This document shows positions 30,705-40,127 of a stretch of 64,000 nt of DNA, one piece after another (the stretch's first letter is position 1; the number at the start of each line of letters is the position of its first letter). The notes beneath the pieces are model-generated. The model saw only the letters and a program-made list of their open reading frames with translations, was not told the origin of the DNA and searched no databases. The DNA comes from JBAYIE01 sp965279165. GTDB taxonomy: Bacteria > Bacteroidota > Bacteroidia > UKL13-3. The stretch lies in contig OZ257140.1 in NCBI GenBank assembly GCA_965279165.1, positions 1,054,001 through 1,118,000 of the forward strand. Direction: 5' to 3'. A program made the translations under genes and the position numbers.

Positions 30705-31709
30705 ATGAAATTAGTTACCTATACAAAAGACAACAAACAATCCCTCGGGATTCTTATCAACGAGAATATTTATCCCGCAAATACAGCGGATAGCAGAATT
30801 CCGGATAATATGAAAGCCTTCCTGGAAGGAGGAGAAAGTGTGATGGATGTTGCCATGCAAGTGAATGCCGACATCCAATCAGAAAAATTGAAACCTGCCG
30901 CTATTTCATTAAAAGAGGTAATACTCGATGCACCTGTTCCAAATCCTACATCGTGTAGAGACGGTTATGCTTTTCGTCAACATGTTGCATCTGCCAGAAG
31001 AAACCGAGGCGTTCCAATGATTCCTGAATTTGATCAATACCCAATCTTTTACTTCACCAACCATAATGCCATTCAAGGTCCAGGCGAAATTTGGTGTATG
31101 CCGGATCATTTCAACAAACTGGATTTTGAATTGGAAGTTGCCATTGTTGTTGGTAAAAAAGGCAGAAATATCAGAGCGGCTGAAGCAGATAAGTATATCG
31201 CAGGGTATATGATTATGAATGATATGAGCGCGCGTACCTTGCAGATGGAAGAAATGCTTTTAAATTTAGGTCCTGCAAAAGGAAAAGATTTTTCGACGGT
31301 AATAGGACCCTATTTTGTAACCCCGGATGAATTGGAATCATATAAAATTCCGGCAAAGAAAAATCATACCGGAAACAACTACAATCTGAAGATGACCTGC
31401 AAGGTAAATGGTAAAATTGTAAGCGAAGGAAATGTAGGAGATATGGATTGGACATTTGCTGAAATTTTAGAGCGTTGTGCATATGGGGTAGATATATTAC
31501 CGGGCGATGTAATTGGAAGTGGAACAGTTGGAACCGGATGTTTTCTTGAACTAAACGGAACCGGATTGCTGAACGACAAAAGCTTTGTGCCACAATGGTT
31601 GCAACCGGGAGATGTTGTTGAAATGGAGATAACCGGACTTGGTAAACTAAGCAATACCATACATAAAACCGACACTGATTTTTCTATTCTATCCTTGAAA
31701 AAGATTTAA
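30705..31709 (+). CDS. Fumarylacetoacetate hydrolase family protein
   Basis: The protein has 334 residues. The FAH C-terminal catalytic fold covers most of the chain, with FELEVAIVVGKKGRNI near 145-160 (acidic metal ligands), YMIMNDMSARTLQ near 168-180, KGKDFSTVIGPYFVT near 192-206 and GDVIGSGTVGTGCF near 264-277. Members hydrolyse C-C bonds in 3-oxo acids, for example fumarylacetoacetate in tyrosine breakdown; the exact substrate cannot be fixed. kynA, another aromatic amino acid gene, lies about 8 kb away, but no other tyrosine pathway gene is seen. Confidence 0.9.
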   Translation: MKLVTYTKDNKQSLGILINENIYPANTADSRIPDNMKAFLEGGESVMDVAMQVNADIQSEKLKPAAISLKEVILDAPVPNPTSCRDGYAFRQHVASARRNRGVPMIPEFDQYPIFYFTNHNAIQGPGEIWCMPDHFNKLDFELEVAIVVGKKGRNIRAAEADKYIAGYMIMNDMSARTLQMEEMLLNLGPAKGKDFSTVIGPYFVTPDELESYKIPAKKNHTGNNYNLKMTCKVNGKIVSEGNVGDMDWTFAEILERCAYGVDILPGDVIGSGTVGTGCFLELNGTGLLNDKSFVPQWLQPGDVVEMEITGLGKLSNTIHKTDTDFSILSLKKI

Positions 31710-31744
31710 GTTAACCACATACTTAATTAATAAAATTGGATAAC

Positions 31745-32530
31745 ATGAACGAAGAGAAGCTGAATCAATACTTCTATGATGCAATGGATGCCATCGTGCG
31801 TTTTGCACCGAATTTAATTGGTGCCGGACTAACCTTGTTAATTGGTTGGTGGCTGCTTGGAAAATTTGAACAAATTATTGTTAAACAAATGCAGAAGCGA
31901 CAATTAGAATCGTCGTTACAGGCATTTTTTCGCACCTTATTTTCCATTGGCACAAAAATAATTTTATTAATTATGGTTGCCGGAGAAGTTGGTTTTGAAA
32001 CCACCTCTTTTGCTGCCATTTTAGGTGCTGCCGGATTAGCGGTAGGACTAGCATTACAAGGTAGTTTAGCCAACTTTGCAGGTGGTGTATTAATATTAAT
32101 TTTCAAACCCTTTAAAGTTAACGATACCATCACAGCCGCAGGTTTTACCGGATTGGTTTATGAGATTCAGATTTTTAATACCATTTTGATTTTACCGGAT
32201 AACAGCACGGTAATTTTACCAAATGGTGCCGTTTCAAATGGTGCTATTGTAAACAAAAACAAACTGGAATTTATTCGTTCAACCTTTTATGTATCCATTC
32301 CGGGCGATTCGGATGTTGCATTAATCAAACAGAAATTATCTGCCAGTGTACAAAGTGTAAACCATGTTTTGCAAGATCCAGCGCTTCATATTCAGATAAA
32401 TGAATTAAGCGGTGGAAATATTAAACTGGCAATAAGTTATTGCTTTCCTCCAAAACACAATGCCGAAGTTCAAAGTGAATTGCAAGTTAAATTACTTGCA
32501 TTTTACCGTGAAAATAACCTAGCATTTTAA
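31745..32530 (+). CDS. mscS: Small-conductance mechanosensitive channel
   Basis: The ATG at 31745 (MNEEKLNQY) is preferred to a TTG nine bases upstream. The 261-residue protein has three hydrophobic segments, including the pore helix AAILGAAGLAVGLALQGSLA followed by NFAGGVLILIFKPF, both diagnostic of MscS. The cytoplasmic beta domain follows (ILPDNSTVILPNGAVSNGAI). It opens under membrane tension to release solutes in osmotic downshock. The gene ends 7 bp from the convergent clpX stop. Confidence 0.94.
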   Translation: MNEEKLNQYFYDAMDAIVRFAPNLIGAGLTLLIGWWLLGKFEQIIVKQMQKRQLESSLQAFFRTLFSIGTKIILLIMVAGEVGFETTSFAAILGAAGLAVGLALQGSLANFAGGVLILIFKPFKVNDTITAAGFTGLVYEIQIFNTILILPDNSTVILPNGAVSNGAIVNKNKLEFIRSTFYVSIPGDSDVALIKQKLSASVQSVNHVLQDPALHIQINELSGGNIKLAISYCFPPKHNAEVQSELQVKLLAFYRENNLAF

Positions 32531-32537
32531 ATTAAAT

Positions 32538-33767
32538 TTAAGCTGCCTTGAGGCTTCTTAATTTGAGCATTTCAATTTTCTCGAGGGCAAACTGACGGGT
32601 AATTCTTAATTCTTTGGTTGTATCACCGGAAGGAATTTCATACATATAATCCAGTAGAATAGATTCGCAAATACTACGTAAACCGCGGGCTCCCAGCTTA
32701 AATTCGAATGCTTTATCTACAATGAGATCAAGGATATCATCTTCCATAATCAGCTCAACGCCTTCCATTTCAAACAATTGAACATATTGTTTGATCAATG
32801 CGTTTTTCGGTTCTGTTAAAATACTTTTCAGAGCCGCTTTATCAAGTGGATTGAGGTAAGAAAGAATTGGAATTCGTCCGATAATTTCAGGTATCAAGCC
32901 ATAACTTTTCAAATCAGCAGGAGAAACAAATTTTAGAAAATCGGATGGGTTGATTTTATCGTCGTCCTGTATTTTAAATCCAATAGCTTGGGTTTGTAAC
33001 CTGCGTTCAATAATTTTATCCAACCCATCAAATGCACCACCGCAGATAAATAAAATATTTTCGGTATTTATCTGTATCATCTTTTGCTCCGGATGTTTAC
33101 GGCCACCTTGCGGCGGAACATTCGCAACTGTTCCTTCAAGCAACTTTAATAATGCTTGCTGCACTCCTTCCCCACTTACATCTCTTGTTATACTTGGATT
33201 ATCACTCTTACGCGAAATTTTATCCATTTCATCGATGTATACAATTCCCTTTTCGGCAGAAGGGATATCGTAATTGGCAGCTTGCAATAACCGGGATAAA
33301 ATAGATTCAACATCCTCCCCTACATAACCTGCTTCGGTTAATACGGTTGCATCTGCAATACAAAAAGGCACACGCAATACTTTAGCTAGGGTTTTTGCCA
33401 GTAAGGTTTTTCCGGTTCCGGTCTCGCCTACCATCAAAATATTCGACTTCTCCAGTTCAACCGAATTCCCAACAGCTTTGTTGTGCAATCGTTTATAGTG
33501 ATTGTAAACAGCAACTGCAAGCACCCTTTTTGCATCGGTTTGACCGATAACATACTCATCCAGGTGTTCTTTTATTTGTTTGGGTTTTAAGAGGGTGAAA
33601 TCAATTGCAGTGGAGGCTTCCTTTTTTAAATCTTCATGCAATAATTTATGTGCCTGATCAATGCATTGGTCGCATATCATCCCTGAAACACCCGAAATCA
33701 AAAACTCCCTTTCCGATTTGGGTTGCCCACAAAAGGAACATACTTCTTCTTTAACTGTCTTGGCCAT
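32538..33767 (-). CDS. clpX: ATP-dependent Clp protease ATPase subunit ClpX
   Basis: ClpX unfolds tagged proteins and feeds them to ClpP. The 409-residue protein has the N-terminal zinc domain (CSFC near 11-14, CDQC near 33-36), Walker A GETGTGKT near 113-120, Walker B YIDEMDKI, and sensor/arm motifs ending in GARGLRSICE. Its ATG shares one base with the clpP stop (TAATG), so the two are coupled in the usual order clpP-clpX. Confidence 0.97.
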   Translation of the reverse strand: MAKTVKEEVCSFCGQPKSEREFLISGVSGMICDQCIDQAHKLLHEDLKKEASTAIDFTLLKPKQIKEHLDEYVIGQTDAKRVLAVAVYNHYKRLHNKAVGNSVELEKSNILMVGETGTGKTLLAKTLAKVLRVPFCIADATVLTEAGYVGEDVESILSRLLQAANYDIPSAEKGIVYIDEMDKISRKSDNPSITRDVSGEGVQQALLKLLEGTVANVPPQGGRKHPEQKMIQINTENILFICGGAFDGLDKIIERRLQTQAIGFKIQDDDKINPSDFLKFVSPADLKSYGLIPEIIGRIPILSYLNPLDKAALKSILTEPKNALIKQYVQLFEMEGVELIMEDDILDLIVDKAFEFKLGARGLRSICESILLDYMYEIPSGDTTKELRITRQFALEKIEMLKLRSLKAA

Positions 33768-34453
33768 TATTTCTTTTCAGGTAACTTATTTTTAGTTAAT
33801 ACATCGTCAATCATACCATAGGTTTTAGCTTCATCCGCAGTCATCCAGTAATCTCTATCGCTATCCAATTGTACTTTATCAAAAGTTTGACCCGAATGGA
33901 TGGCAATAATTTCGTACAATTCTTTCTTGAGTTTTTGAATTTCGCGAGCAGTAATTTCAATATCTGAAGCTTGGCCTTGCGCCCCGCCAAGTGGTTGATG
34001 AATCATAATACGTGCATGCGGTAAAGCGGTACGTTTTCCTTTTGCACCAGCACATTGCAGAACAGCTCCCATAGAGGCTGCCAATCCGGTACAGATAGTT
34101 GCAACATCCGGATTTACCCATTGCATGGTATCGTAAATTCCTAATCCGGCATAAACCGATCCGCCTGGCGAATTAATATACATCTGAATATCCCTACGGG
34201 CATCCATCGAATCTAAAAACAATAACTGAGCTTGTACGATATTCGCAACATAATCGTCGATAGGCATTCCTAGAAAAATAATGCGATCGGCCATTAACCT
34301 TGAAAACACATCAATTTCTCTGAAATTCATTGGTCTTTCCTCGATAACCGTTCTGGTCATATCTTCAATAGAGCTTTCAATATAGGCATCTACTGCAATG
34401 CTGCTGATTCCTTTATGCTTTACTGCATACTTTCTGAATTCTTTGCCGTCCAT
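33767..34453 (-). CDS. clpP: ATP-dependent Clp protease proteolytic subunit
   Basis: The 228-residue protein has the catalytic Ser in GLAASMGA, the His in IMIHQPLGG and a downstream Asp (LDSDRDYWM region), giving the serine-protease triad of ClpP. A minus-strand -7-like box TACTTTTG lies at 34498-34505, about 45 bases before the ATG, pointing to a promoter between ftsE and clpP. It forms the degradation chamber with ClpX encoded directly downstream. Confidence 0.97.
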   Translation of the reverse strand: MDGKEFRKYAVKHKGISSIAVDAYIESSIEDMTRTVIEERPMNFREIDVFSRLMADRIIFLGMPIDDYVANIVQAQLLFLDSMDARRDIQMYINSPGGSVYAGLGIYDTMQWVNPDVATICTGLAASMGAVLQCAGAKGKRTALPHARIMIHQPLGGAQGQASDIEITAREIQKLKKELYEIIAIHSGQTFDKVQLDSDRDYWMTADEAKTYGMIDDVLTKNKLPEKK

Positions 34454-34523
34454 ATTATTTATTTGTTAAGTTTAGTTTTGTTTGTCAATTGTTTTGCCAA
34501 AAGTAAAATTCTGCCATTGCTGT

Positions 34524-35213
34524 CTAAAAACCTGCCACGCTAAACGTTTCTTCCACAATGCCTTTCTCGCATTTTAAAATCTTACCCGGAAATTTTTGTA
34601 TGATTCGGTAATCGTGGGTTGCCATTAATACCGCAGTTCCGTTTTTACTGATATGATGCAGCAAAGTCATAATATCATCACTCACCTTAGGATCTAGGTT
34701 TCCGGTTGGTTCGTCGGCAAGTATTATTTCGGGATGGTTTAACAAGGCGCGTGCAATTACTACACGTTGTTGTTCTCCTCCACTCAATTCGTGTGGATAC
34801 TTGAAATCTTTGGTAAGTAAGCCAACCTGATCCAGCACTTCCCGAATTCGGGTCTTTATATCCGCTTCTGATTTCCAACCGGTTGCATCCAATACAAATT
34901 TAAGGTTTTCGTAAACCGAGCGATCGGTAAGCAACTGAAAATCCTGGAATACTATTCCCAATTTGCGACGCAAGGCAGGGATATCACGAAGGTGTAGTTT
35001 GGTTAAATCGAAATCTGCTATTAATCCAAGGCCATTTTCGAGTGGCAACGCTCCATATAAAGTTTTCAACAAACTGGATTTTCCGCTTCCGGTTTCTCCT
35101 ATCAAATACCAGAATTCACCCCTTTTAATTTCAATATCCACATCCGACAAAACCAGGCTATTGCCTTGTAAAACCCTTGCATCCTTTAGCTGTATTACCA
35201 AGTCTCTTTCCAT
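34524..35213 (-). CDS. ftsE: FtsE-like ABC transporter ATPase
   Basis: The 229-residue protein has Walker A GETGSGKSS near 39-47, the Q-loop FQDFQLL, the signature LSGGEQQR and Walker B IILADEPTGNLDP. FtsE works with membrane protein FtsX to activate peptidoglycan hydrolases at the septum. No ftsX lies next to it here. It follows the tiny gene at 35217-35420 with only 3 bases between stop and start. A LolD-type ATPase is the main alternative; assignment is by overall resemblance. Confidence 0.82.
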   Translation of the reverse strand: MERDLVIQLKDARVLQGNSLVLSDVDIEIKRGEFWYLIGETGSGKSSLLKTLYGALPLENGLGLIADFDLTKLHLRDIPALRRKLGIVFQDFQLLTDRSVYENLKFVLDATGWKSEADIKTRIREVLDQVGLLTKDFKYPHELSGGEQQRVVIARALLNHPEIILADEPTGNLDPKVSDDIMTLLHHISKNGTAVLMATHDYRIIQKFPGKILKCEKGIVEETFSVAGF

Positions 35214-35216
35214 GTT

Positions 35217-35420
35217 CTATAATTCAATTTCCTTCATTTTACCAAAAGGCATTTCCTGTAATATTTGCAAGATATATGTTTGTTTGCTTTGTAGACCGCA
35301 TTTTTCCAAGGCTCTGTCTGGTCGATCGGTTCGAAAATACGCTATTAACGTGAAGTTATTGTCGCGAATTTGGGCATAGTCCGGAATTCTCGCTTTTCCT
35401 TTGATTTTGATAAGGTACAA
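35217..35420 (-). CDS. Small conserved-looking protein coupled to ftsE
   Basis: This is a 67-residue basic/hydrophobic reading frame containing KGKARIPDYAQIRDNNFTL and AYFRTDRPDRALEK. There is no in-frame ATG upstream of the body, so a TTG at 35420 (or another non-ATG codon just before it) must start it. The stop lies 3 bases before the ftsE ATG, a spacing typical of coupled genes, which is the main reason to believe it. No domain recognised; function unknown. Confidence 0.55.
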   Translation of the reverse strand: MYLIKIKGKARIPDYAQIRDNNFTLIAYFRTDRPDRALEKCGLQSKQTYILQILQEMPFGKMKEIEL

Positions 35421-35493
35421 ATTGATAAAATTAGGTCTGCGATTAAATTTAAATTAAAAAATGCTATACTTGCACCGCAAAACTATATTAAAT

Positions 35494-37248
35494 ATGAAAT
35501 TTCAAAAGCATAATTTTTATGTATTCCTTTTTTCCGGGTTAACCATTTTTTCGGCATGTGGGGTAAAAACAGATATGTTGAAGAACAACTATACGGTTAC
35601 TCCTAATCCTCTGGAAGTTAGAGGTGATTCTATATCGATTACCATTGTTGCCAATATACCTGCAAAATCTTTCGGATCAACTGCCAATATCCAATTCAAC
35701 CCTTATCTGAAAACGGCTACGGGCGAAATACCACTTAAATCAATGACCATTGGTGGTGAGAAAGTTACCACAGACGTAGATGTGAAGTTAAATTCGGCAA
35801 CCGGTGGAAAAGTAACCTATACAGAAAAAATTCCGTACAACGAGTCCCTGAAACGGGTGACCTTATATCCTGCATTTGCCAATATGGTATCAGGCAAATA
35901 TGTTGATATCCCAACCGCTAAAGGCACAATGGTTTTAGCAGAAGGTACCAATACAACTGCAAATTTTGTTAGTTCGGGTGCCGGAAGTATGGTATACGAC
36001 AAAACAGATTATATGGCTTCAACCGGTAGTAAAATGGTTAACATTTATTTCCCGATTGATGTAGCAAAATTCAATGCCGGATTTAAAATGAAAGGATTGT
36101 TTGAAAACAAAAAGCAACTCGATTCATTAAAAAAAGTATTAAAGGCTAGCAAAGATTGGACAGTTAAAGGAGTAATGGTGAATGCATATGCTTCACCGGA
36201 TGGTGCTTTGGAAAGAAATGACGAATTGGCAAAAGGTCGTTCGAAATCGACATACGATTACATGAAAAAAGAGCTTAAGAAATTAGGCTTTACCGAAGCA
36301 AACGACGAAAATTTTAAAGTTGGTTATACCTTATCTGAAGATTGGGCAGGATATGCCAAAGCAATCCAAGCGTCGAATCATCCGGATAAAGATGCTGTAT
36401 TGGCTATCATAAACAACAAAGGTATCAGCGATGAAGAAAAGGAAGAAAAAATCAGAAATGAACAACCAAAATTCTGGAATGCTACCAAAAACACTTTACT
36501 GCCAACCTTAAGAAGATCTGAACTTGTGGTACAAGGTGCTACGCCATTAAAAACGGATGCTGAATTATTAACCTATACCGAAAAGTTGGACTTGTTAAGT
36601 GATGTTGAATTGTTGCATTTGGGAACAGTTGTATTAACTGATGCGGTTGCCCGTGAAAAGGTTTATACCAACTTAACCACCCGTTATCCAAACGACTGGA
36701 GAGGTTTTAATGACTTAGGCGCTATCCAACTTGAGTTAGGTAAAATGGCTGAAGGAACTGCAAATTTGGACAAAGCAAATACCTTATCTCCTGAAAATCC
36801 TACGGTAATTATTAATATGGCTAACCTTGCACGCATGAATAAAGATTTTGCCAAAGCATCTGAACTATACCAAACCGGAGCTTCCAAAGGAGGCGATGCT
36901 AGTTATGGTTTGGGTATTATAGCCATTAAAAAAGGTAATTATGCTGAAGCAACTACCCAATTAAACAAATCAGGCAAAAAAGATTTTAATGTAGCACTTG
37001 CACAATTATTAAACGGAGATGCAAACGGTGCCAAAACCACTATCGACGAAATGAATCCGGATATGTTAACATGGCAGTGTTTTTATTTAAGAGCCATTGC
37101 CGGTGCGCGATTAAACAACCAGGATATTTTAACTACCAACTTAACCAGGGCTGTTGAGAAAAACGCAGAAGTAAGAACCTTTGCCAAAGATGATGTAGAG
37201 TTTATGGCATTCTGGAACAATCCTACTTTCCAAACTGCTATTCGCTAA
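35494..37248 (+). CDS. OmpA-like and TPR-containing outer-membrane lipoprotein
   Basis: The start is the ATG at 35494. The longer frame from 35461 would begin inside a promoter-like stretch (TATACTTG, 35465-35472). The 584-residue protein has a lipobox at Cys22 (TIFSAC). A beta-rich N-terminal half is followed by an OmpA-type segment (VNAYASPDGALERND... near residues 228-265), then TPR-like helices near 395-520 (WRGFNDLGAIQLELGKM, NPTVIINMANLARMNKDFA). It is likely anchored in the outer membrane and may bind peptidoglycan. The gene is monocistronic, with a strong terminator at 37270-37298. Confidence 0.85.
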   Translation: MKFQKHNFYVFLFSGLTIFSACGVKTDMLKNNYTVTPNPLEVRGDSISITIVANIPAKSFGSTANIQFNPYLKTATGEIPLKSMTIGGEKVTTDVDVKLNSATGGKVTYTEKIPYNESLKRVTLYPAFANMVSGKYVDIPTAKGTMVLAEGTNTTANFVSSGAGSMVYDKTDYMASTGSKMVNIYFPIDVAKFNAGFKMKGLFENKKQLDSLKKVLKASKDWTVKGVMVNAYASPDGALERNDELAKGRSKSTYDYMKKELKKLGFTEANDENFKVGYTLSEDWAGYAKAIQASNHPDKDAVLAIINNKGISDEEKEEKIRNEQPKFWNATKNTLLPTLRRSELVVQGATPLKTDAELLTYTEKLDLLSDVELLHLGTVVLTDAVAREKVYTNLTTRYPNDWRGFNDLGAIQLELGKMAEGTANLDKANTLSPENPTVIINMANLARMNKDFAKASELYQTGASKGGDASYGLGIIAIKKGNYAEATTQLNKSGKKDFNVALAQLLNGDANGAKTTIDEMNPDMLTWQCFYLRAIAGARLNNQDILTTNLTRAVEKNAEVRTFAKDDVEFMAFWNNPTFQTAIR

Positions 37249-37269
37249 AAAATTAAACCATTTTAAGTC

Positions 37270-37298
37270 AAAAGGCTAACCAAACAGGTTAGCCTTTT
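37270..37298 (+). terminator. Intrinsic terminator of the OmpA/TPR lipoprotein gene
   Basis: AAAAGGCTAACC (37270-37281) pairs perfectly with GGTTAGCCTTTT (37287-37298) around AAACA, 22 bp after the stop, with a T-rich tail. Confidence 0.88.
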
Positions 37299-37322
37299 GT
37301 GTTTCAAGCCATTATGAATAAA

Positions 37323-37352
37323 TTGGAATTTAGGTATTTAGGGTTACTTTTG
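37323..37352 (+). promoter_or_regulatory. Promoter of queA
   Basis: TTG at 37323-37325 and TACTTTTG at 37345-37352 are separated by 19 bases and fit the Bacteroidota housekeeping sigma-factor pattern. They lie after the upstream terminator and about 65 bases before the queA ATG. Confidence 0.6.
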
Positions 37353-37416
37353 CAGTCCGAAAAAATTAAAACACCTACTTTGGGAGAACTATTGCCTAAA
37401 GTATAAATACCTTACA

Positions 37417-38463
37417 ATGAAATTATCACAATTCAAATTTAACTTCAGCGAAAATCTGATTGCCAAATATCCTACCGACATCCGTCATGATGCCAAAATG
37501 ATGGTATTAGACAGGGCTAAACAGAAAATAGAGCATAAGAAATTCAGCGACATTTTAAGTTATTTTGACGATGGAGATGTATTTGTATTAAACAATACCA
37601 AAGTATTTCCGGCGCGTTTATATGGAAGCAAGGAAAAAACCGGCGCAAAAATTGAAGTATTTCTACTTCGCGAACTGAACAAAGAAATGAAATTGTGGGA
37701 TGTTTTGGTCGATCCTGCTCGTAAAATAAGGGTTGGTAACAAGCTTTATTTTGGCGATGATTCATTGGTAGCGGAAGTAGTTGACAATACTACATCAAGA
37801 GGCAGAACCATTCGGTTTTTATTTGATGGTACCGACGAAGAATTATGGAAAGTAATCGATCGTTTGGGAGAAATGCCAATTCCTAGATATATGAATCGTG
37901 CAGTTGAAAAGACGGATAAAGAAAGATTTCAAACCATTTTTGCACACAAAACAGGTGCGGTTTCGCCGCCTGCTGCCGGATTGCACTTTACCAAAGAGTT
38001 AATGATGCGATTAGAAATTAAAGGGATTCATTTCACTGAATTGACTTTACACAATGGATTAGGCACATTTCGTCCGGTTGAAGTAGAAGACCTTACCAAG
38101 CACAAAATGGATTCGGAATTTTATGAAATAAATGGCGATACAGCACTAATTGTAAACAAGGCTTTGAATGAAAAGAACAGAATCGTAGCGGTTGGTTCAT
38201 CGGTTGTTCGGGGATTAGAATCATCCGTATCGTCGACAGGTAGGTTAAATGTAAGCAGTGGTTGGACAGATAAATTTATTTTTCCGCACCATGATTTCTC
38301 CATACCAAACGCCATGGTTACCAATTTTCATATGCCGGAATCCACCTTGATGATGATGACCGCAGCATTTGCGGGATATGATTTTCTGGTTGAAGCATAT
38401 GAAGAAGCAATGAAGAAGAAGTATCGTTTTATGACATATGGCGATGCCATGTTGATTATATAA
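37417..38463 (+). CDS. queA: S-adenosylmethionine:tRNA ribosyltransferase-isomerase
   Basis: QueA transfers and isomerises the ribose of SAM onto preQ1 in tRNA, forming epoxyqueuosine. The 348-residue protein has typical blocks: DVFVLNNTKVFPARLYG near 52-68, KTGAVSPPAAGLHFT near 178-192, LHNGLGTFRPV near 212-222 and NFHMPESTLMMMTAAFAG near 303-320. Start is ATG. Promoter and terminator bracket it as a single-gene unit. Confidence 0.96.
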   Translation: MKLSQFKFNFSENLIAKYPTDIRHDAKMMVLDRAKQKIEHKKFSDILSYFDDGDVFVLNNTKVFPARLYGSKEKTGAKIEVFLLRELNKEMKLWDVLVDPARKIRVGNKLYFGDDSLVAEVVDNTTSRGRTIRFLFDGTDEELWKVIDRLGEMPIPRYMNRAVEKTDKERFQTIFAHKTGAVSPPAAGLHFTKELMMRLEIKGIHFTELTLHNGLGTFRPVEVEDLTKHKMDSEFYEINGDTALIVNKALNEKNRIVAVGSSVVRGLESSVSSTGRLNVSSGWTDKFIFPHHDFSIPNAMVTNFHMPESTLMMMTAAFAGYDFLVEAYEEAMKKKYRFMTYGDAMLII

Positions 38464-38484
38464 AAAGGCAATTGATAGAAACAG

Positions 38485-38511
38485 GAGTTGGCCTTTGCGC
38501 CAACTCTTTTT
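38485..38511 (+). terminator. Intrinsic terminator after queA
   Basis: GAGTTGGC (38485-38492) pairs with GCCAACTC (38499-38506) around CTTTGC, followed by TTTTT. It ends only 11 bp before the ispD ATG. Confidence 0.85.
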
Positions 38512-38522
38512 ATTTATACCAA

Positions 38523-39188
38523 ATGAAGAAAACAGCATTAATTGTAGCAGGAGGAACCGGTAGCCGAATGGGTGCCGATATTCCCAAACAATTTTTACTG
38601 TTATCAGGGTTACCGGTATTGATGCATACGATAAATGCTTTTGCAAGTATGCCTGAAATACAAATTGTACTGGTATTACCGGAAAATCAAATTAAGGAAT
38701 GGCATGCACTCTGCGATAAATTTGCTTTTTCTGTACCACATAAAATTGTTGTTGGAGGACCAAGTAGGTTTCATTCAGTAAGAAATGGTTTGGGTGTTGT
38801 TGATTCGGAAGGAATCGTAGCTATCCATGATGGAGCAAGACCTTTGGTATCAGAGGCTTTAATAAAGAAAACTTTTGTAGAAGCACAACAATATGGTTCG
38901 GCTGTAGCAGCAATTGCTTTAACCGATTCGATTCGCGAACAAACATTAACCGGTGAAACCCGTAATGTAAATCGGAAGAATTACTATTTGATACAGACAC
39001 CCCAAACGTTTAAAGTTTCTTTAATAAAGGAAGCATATAACCAGGCAACACATGAAAATTTCACCGATGATGCCGGCGTTGCGGAAGAAGCGGGAATTCC
39101 GATTCGTTTGGTGGAGGGAAGTTCGAAAAACATTAAAATCACCACTCCGGATGACCTTTTGGTTGCTGCCTTATATTTGGATGCTTAA
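38523..39188 (+). CDS. ispD: 2-C-methyl-D-erythritol 4-phosphate cytidylyltransferase
   Basis: IspD is the third step of the MEP isoprenoid pathway (CTP plus MEP to CDP-ME). The start is the ATG at 38523 (MKKTALIVAGG); a longer frame from 38472 would read through the queA terminator. The 221-residue protein has the nucleotide-binding loop AGGTGSRMGADIPKQF, VVGGPSRFHSVRNGL and HDGARPLVSEALI, and TDDAGVAEEAG near 183-193. Its stop overlaps the kynA stop on the other strand (shared TTAA). Confidence 0.96.
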   Translation: MKKTALIVAGGTGSRMGADIPKQFLLLSGLPVLMHTINAFASMPEIQIVLVLPENQIKEWHALCDKFAFSVPHKIVVGGPSRFHSVRNGLGVVDSEGIVAIHDGARPLVSEALIKKTFVEAQQYGSAVAAIALTDSIREQTLTGETRNVNRKNYYLIQTPQTFKVSLIKEAYNQATHENFTDDAGVAEEAGIPIRLVEGSSKNIKITTPDDLLVAALYLDA

Positions 39189-40126
39189 TCAATAATGCCA
39201 AGCTTACCCCATTCTTCTATTTCTTTTTCACTCCACAAACCAGCAAAGAAAATACGTTTCTGAAAACGAGGAGGTAAATATTTTTGCCAGTTTGTTCCTC
39301 CTGTTGCCGCAATGGATTCAGGGTCGTTCTGAAGGTATCGAACAGCCGATTTATAATGCATCAAAGGCCACTTTACATTAACGTAGGTATCAAATGTTTT
39401 AAGCTCTTTTATCAATCCCGCATCTTTTCTTTCCTGTTCAGAAAGCGATTGATACAATCGCCATAGGTTTTTGGTTGAATACTCTTTTGCCAAGTCAATA
39501 AATTCTTTGGAATACTTATCTTCAAATTGCGTTAATGTTAACGTTTTTTTGCCGGTAGCCAATTCGGTAGCCCCTGCTTTCCAGTATATAGCATCAAATA
39601 ATATTTCAGTTGCATCTGTTTCTTGCAAGCCCGGACTTACGGATTTATCTACCAGGTTAATTAGATCTGTTGAACTCAATTCAATCATACGATATTGTGC
39701 CGATTGAAAACCACTGGCCGGTAATAAACTCATTCTAAATTTCAGGAACTCATTTTTATCCATTCCATCCACCATGATTTCGAATGAGTGCGTTAAATTT
39801 CTAAAATAAGCATTCATCCGTTTCAGTCGGGTTGTAAAAACATGCACATCAAGCGGGTTTTCTAAATTGGATAACTGATTTATTTCATGCAGGGTAAGTT
39901 TAAAATACAATTCGGTAATCTGATGGTAAACAATAAATATCATTTCATCCGGAATATCCGTTTTCGGCTTTTGCAAGGTTAGCAAAGTATCTACGCCAAC
40001 ATAATCCCAATAATTGGTATAATTAGCATGCAATAATCCCTCGAGGTATGCTTTCATATCCTGTCCGGTTTTATGGTACTTGTGCTCTAAAGCTTTTAAC
40101 AATTCAGGTAATTTGTCGTCGGTCAT
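39185..40126 (-). CDS. kynA: Tryptophan 2,3-dioxygenase
   Basis: This haem enzyme opens the Trp indole ring to N-formylkynurenine. The ATG at 40126 lies one base after the rfbC stop, so translation is probably coupled; the longer frame would overlap rfbC. The 313-residue protein has TNYWDYVGVDTLLTLQ near 36-51, the family motif FIVYHQITELYFKLTLHEI near 63-81, and LLPASGFQSAQYR near 134-146. Compared with plain kynurenine operons, its coupling to a dTDP-rhamnose gene is odd. Confidence 0.92.
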   Translation of the reverse strand: MTDDKLPELLKALEHKYHKTGQDMKAYLEGLLHANYTNYWDYVGVDTLLTLQKPKTDIPDEMIFIVYHQITELYFKLTLHEINQLSNLENPLDVHVFTTRLKRMNAYFRNLTHSFEIMVDGMDKNEFLKFRMSLLPASGFQSAQYRMIELSSTDLINLVDKSVSPGLQETDATEILFDAIYWKAGATELATGKKTLTLTQFEDKYSKEFIDLAKEYSTKNLWRLYQSLSEQERKDAGLIKELKTFDTYVNVKWPLMHYKSAVRYLQNDPESIAATGGTNWQKYLPPRFQKRIFFAGLWSEKEIEEWGKLGIID

Positions 40127-40127
40127 A

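Noticed and set aside
31736..31744. TTG start for mscS
   Set aside because: An ATG three codons downstream fits the family N-terminus better; the upstream codons add nothing conserved.
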